Assembly: GCF_018613315.1 (NCBI RefSeq)
Contig: NZ_JAGGQL010000003.1
Location: 326,093-390,092, forward strand
Direction of reading: 5' to 3'
Length of the DNA stretch: 64,000 bases
Origin: Bacillus sp. ISL-37
GTDB taxonomy: Bacteria; Bacillota; Bacilli; Bacillales; Cytobacillaceae
Position numbers and translations under genes: made by a program. Below the pieces are notes generated by a model. It was not told the origin of the DNA and did no database searches. It was given only the letters and a program-made list of their open reading frames with translations. This document shows, one piece after another, positions 61,797 to 64,000 of this stretch. Within the stretch, counting starts at the first letter, position 1. Each line of letters starts with the position of its first letter.

Positions 61797-63866
61797 TCAT
61801 TCTACATTTTCGCCGTAATCCACTGTCATAAGCAAAGTATTCTCCAGTTTGCCTTTTTCGACCTCCAGATAACCGATTGAGTTTTTCGTTTCGGTCACGC
61901 TGCCATCTTCAAAAGTATAATAGTTTATTTTTTCTTCCCACAAAAGGGTTTCACCTGGATTTACATCACTTTTTCCAAGAGTAAGTTGATATGATTCACC
62001 ACAGCTGCGGTAAATATTCTGTTCTCGTCTCTTGCGGGAGTTAAGCCAAAGCACTGACTTCATCAACGCTCCCCATAATCCAGTAAAGCTTTCATTATGA
62101 ATGGGACTGCTTGTAAATTGATAGAATGAATGTTTTTTACCGGATCGAAACTGAACCTCTGATTTCACGAATGAAGAGAAGTGCACATCGCCGGAAAGCA
62201 ATACACAGTAGGCAGGATTCCATGAGGCAATTTGGTTTATAAACGCATGAAAGCCTTTGCCATTGTATTTCCACCCATCAAAATCAAATGAAGTCTGGAC
62301 GGGGAACCCTAATACTTTGAATGGATATACATATTTATGGAGAAAGGATTCGATTAATCCCATTCCGTAAAAAGGAGTTGGTGAAACTATATTCAGGGGA
62401 GTCTTGCTTTTCCAGCCGCTTTGAATCAGTTTTTGAGAAATAGCCTCCCAGCCTTCTTTGCTGATCAACAGGGGAGTGCGCGTCGTTTCTTCTATCATTC
62501 TGCCCAGCTTAATTGCCTTTGGTCTTGGATCGAACTCTCGCTGGGTCCTTGTATCAAGGAAGACTGTTTTCGGGACGGTAGGAGCGATGAAATGCCAGGA
62601 GTGATAATTCCATAGATAATTCAACCCGTCATTATAACTGGCTGAATCAATGCTGGTTGAGGCAATATAGCTATTTACTTTTTGGAAAAATGTCTGGTCA
62701 AATCCTTCCGGTTCATTGCCCCACCCCTGGAATAGCCAGTAGGCGGTAAGACCGTTGCCTATGATATGCTTTCCCAAAGAAGATTCTCGGACTGAAGAAG
62801 TCCACTTTTCGGATATATTCCAATCATCTGTCATGTCATGGTCATCAAAGATCATGTAGGTAGGCGTGTTAGCCATCAAACGCCTTGCCCCAGACAGGGA
62901 GACGACAAAGCCCCTTAGATTCTCGATTTGCTCTTCATATCTTGCTTCCAACATCGACAGTTCCTTCGTTCTCCTCTTTTCATCTTTACCCAACTTAAGG
63001 TGAAGTTTACTTTTTTCCTGCAATTGTCGAAAGGAAAGAAGCAGTTCATTATCATGGATGTAATCCCAAATTTCCGGACTCCAGCTGACTAAATACATGG
63101 CTGCATATTCACCCAAAGTGATCAGATGATTATCGCCCTTCCTGGTAGAAAAGTTGGCAAGATGCTCGATCAGGAATTGACGTCCATTCACCTGGTGTAG
63201 CCGGGTATTTAAGTTCTCTGGCAGGAGCTCATGTAATTTGCCGCTTTCGCTGTCACCTATCAATTCCTTGCCAAGTTCAGTCAGGATCGGGAAAAGTGGA
63301 TCTGCAACATCATCAGCATAAATCTGGTCTCCCATTAAAAATAAGGCATTAGGTCTCTCTGAAAGATCAAGGTGTTTATTTTCTAGGAGGACGTCTGCTG
63401 CAAACAGGGCATCATCACCCTGTCCATGCGGCTTTCGGCAGGAGCCATACAGCAAGTTTGTAGGCTCGCTTTCATGGTTTAAATAAAACGCAGGATATTT
63501 AAGATCTCCGTATACGATTGAACGGGGACTATCAGGATTGAGCAGATTATAACTGCCTAAATTTTTGACAAATCGTCCTCTTTTAAAAATTAAATCATAA
63601 CCAAGGAGGGTGCAGGGAGGGAAATGATAATCGGCGGGAGAGATTTTAACCAAATATATAAATAACTGCTCTCCTGCTCTAAACACTTTGGATTCAGTAT
63701 AGATTTCTAAAGGAAGATACTTGTTCTCTTCGTCTGTTCCTGTAATATCGATCTGGAACAATCGAGCTTCGATTTCAACCTGACGGCTTAAAGCAATCCA
63801 AATATATATAGAAGAAGGGTCGACCCTTCTAATGACCGGTCCGGACAAAATAGTTGGTAATCTCAT
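61797..63866 (-). CDS. PhoD-like alkaline phosphatase/phosphodiesterase family protein
   Basis: The protein has 689 residues. The N-terminal beta domain (SGPVIRRVDPSSIYIWIALS) and the metal core NLLYGSCRKPHGQGDD, MGDQIYADD, IFDDHDMTDDW and LSGDVHFSSF match the PhoD-like family, with two Fe/Ca ligand sets. There is no signal peptide or Tat motif, unlike secreted PhoD, so it is probably cytoplasmic. Long insertions between motifs make it larger than PhoD (about 580 residues). The ATG is preceded by GGTGGTGAACTGATGA. Its substrate is unknown. Confidence 0.88.
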   Translation of the reverse strand: MRLPTILSGPVIRRVDPSSIYIWIALSRQVEIEARLFQIDITGTDEENKYLPLEIYTESKVFRAGEQLFIYLVKISPADYHFPPCTLLGYDLIFKRGRFVKNLGSYNLLNPDSPRSIVYGDLKYPAFYLNHESEPTNLLYGSCRKPHGQGDDALFAADVLLENKHLDLSERPNALFLMGDQIYADDVADPLFPILTELGKELIGDSESGKLHELLPENLNTRLHQVNGRQFLIEHLANFSTRKGDNHLITLGEYAAMYLVSWSPEIWDYIHDNELLLSFRQLQEKSKLHLKLGKDEKRRTKELSMLEARYEEQIENLRGFVVSLSGARRLMANTPTYMIFDDHDMTDDWNISEKWTSSVRESSLGKHIIGNGLTAYWLFQGWGNEPEGFDQTFFQKVNSYIASTSIDSASYNDGLNYLWNYHSWHFIAPTVPKTVFLDTRTQREFDPRPKAIKLGRMIEETTRTPLLISKEGWEAISQKLIQSGWKSKTPLNIVSPTPFYGMGLIESFLHKYVYPFKVLGFPVQTSFDFDGWKYNGKGFHAFINQIASWNPAYCVLLSGDVHFSSFVKSEVQFRSGKKHSFYQFTSSPIHNESFTGLWGALMKSVLWLNSRKRREQNIYRSCGESYQLTLGKSDVNPGETLLWEEKINYYTFEDGSVTETKNSIGYLEVEKGKLENTLLMTVDYGENVE

Positions 63867-63942
63867 TCATCAGTTCACCACCGTATAGTTCTTTACTGCT
63901 AACTTATTCATGCAGTAATTAAACGGTGTCCAAGAGGCCCAG

Positions 63943-64000
63943 AACAAAAAGCGCAAGCGCCTCGTTCAGCCCCAACAAGCGCTGCCCGCCTAAAACGCCA
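63943..64000. repeat. GC-rich interspersed element, copy 3 (inverted, cut by window edge)
   Basis: The 58 bases are the reverse complement of 61169-61226 with one difference. Copies 2 and 3 are therefore inverted repeats on either side of the PhoD-like gene and the small gene. The remainder extends beyond the window. Confidence 0.9.

Overview
This window is chromosomal DNA from an aerobic, spore-former-type Bacillaceae (a Bacillus/Mesobacillus-like organism). The evidence is the moderate GC content, strong AGGAGG-type ribosome binding sites, sigma-A promoters, a TnrA gene with TnrA boxes, a stressosome RsbR paralogue, an FbpA-like small basic protein and a SodF-type superoxide dismutase. The species cannot be fixed from sequence alone. 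No rRNA, tRNA, prophage, transposase or CRISPR array was seen.

Layout. 0-7.6 kb: the end of an ArsA-type ATPase, a zinc-ribbon DUF4145-like protein, a membrane-anchored thermonuclease, two small membrane proteins, an orphan sensor kinase, a cold-shock protein, a glycine-rich-domain-like protein and an RsbR/STAS protein. 7.7-14.9 kb: sbcDC behind a promoter with a LexA box, a DUF3900-like protein, a NUDIX hydrolase and a methyltransferase. 14.9-30.1 kb and 33.4-50.3 kb: a large acyl-CoA catabolic region, interrupted by a peptidase, sodF and a DUF3892 gene. It holds three acyl-CoA ligases, four acyl-CoA dehydrogenases, four short-chain dehydrogenases, an enoyl-CoA hydratase, two MaoC-type hydratases, a thiolase, a thioesterase, an MDR oxidoreductase, aldehyde and alcohol dehydrogenases, a phosphotriesterase-like lactonase, a metallo-beta-lactamase-fold hydrolase, an R2-like ligand-binding oxidase, an APH-type kinase, an alpha/beta hydrolase and a complete Liv-type ABC importer. 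50.7-64 kb: type II pantothenate kinase, a flavin monooxygenase, a nitrogen block (DEDDh exonuclease, DUF294 nucleotidyltransferase, ammonium transporter, TnrA), small genes, a DDAH-like hydrolase, an amino-acid:Na+ symporter, a patatin, a DUF1292 protein and a PhoD-like phosphatase.

How the catabolic genes fit together. One TetR regulator gene and four near-identical 16-bp operators (consensus TACYNACYRGTTAGTA, with one GGTA variant) sit at the heads of four transcription units, so the region looks like one regulon. The lactonase keeps all six metal ligands. An ACAD11-type dehydrogenase and an APH-type kinase, which are fused in animal ACAD10/ACAD11, lie as separate genes in one operon. Together they suggest uptake and activation of a lactone or 4-hydroxy acid, phosphorylation of the hydroxyl and beta-oxidation. 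That substrate is inferred, not shown. The R2lox oxidase, whose natural substrate is unknown, ends the first operon.

Repeats are the other notable feature. Four intergenic tandem arrays fall into two classes: two unrelated-sequence arrays with an exact 52-bp period and matching dyad geometry, and two with a 20-21-bp period. There is also a long/short pair of terminal-inverted-repeat elements and three copies of a GC-rich interspersed element. One metallo-hydrolase gene has no canonical start codon in its frame, which points to a one-base frameshift or a rare start.
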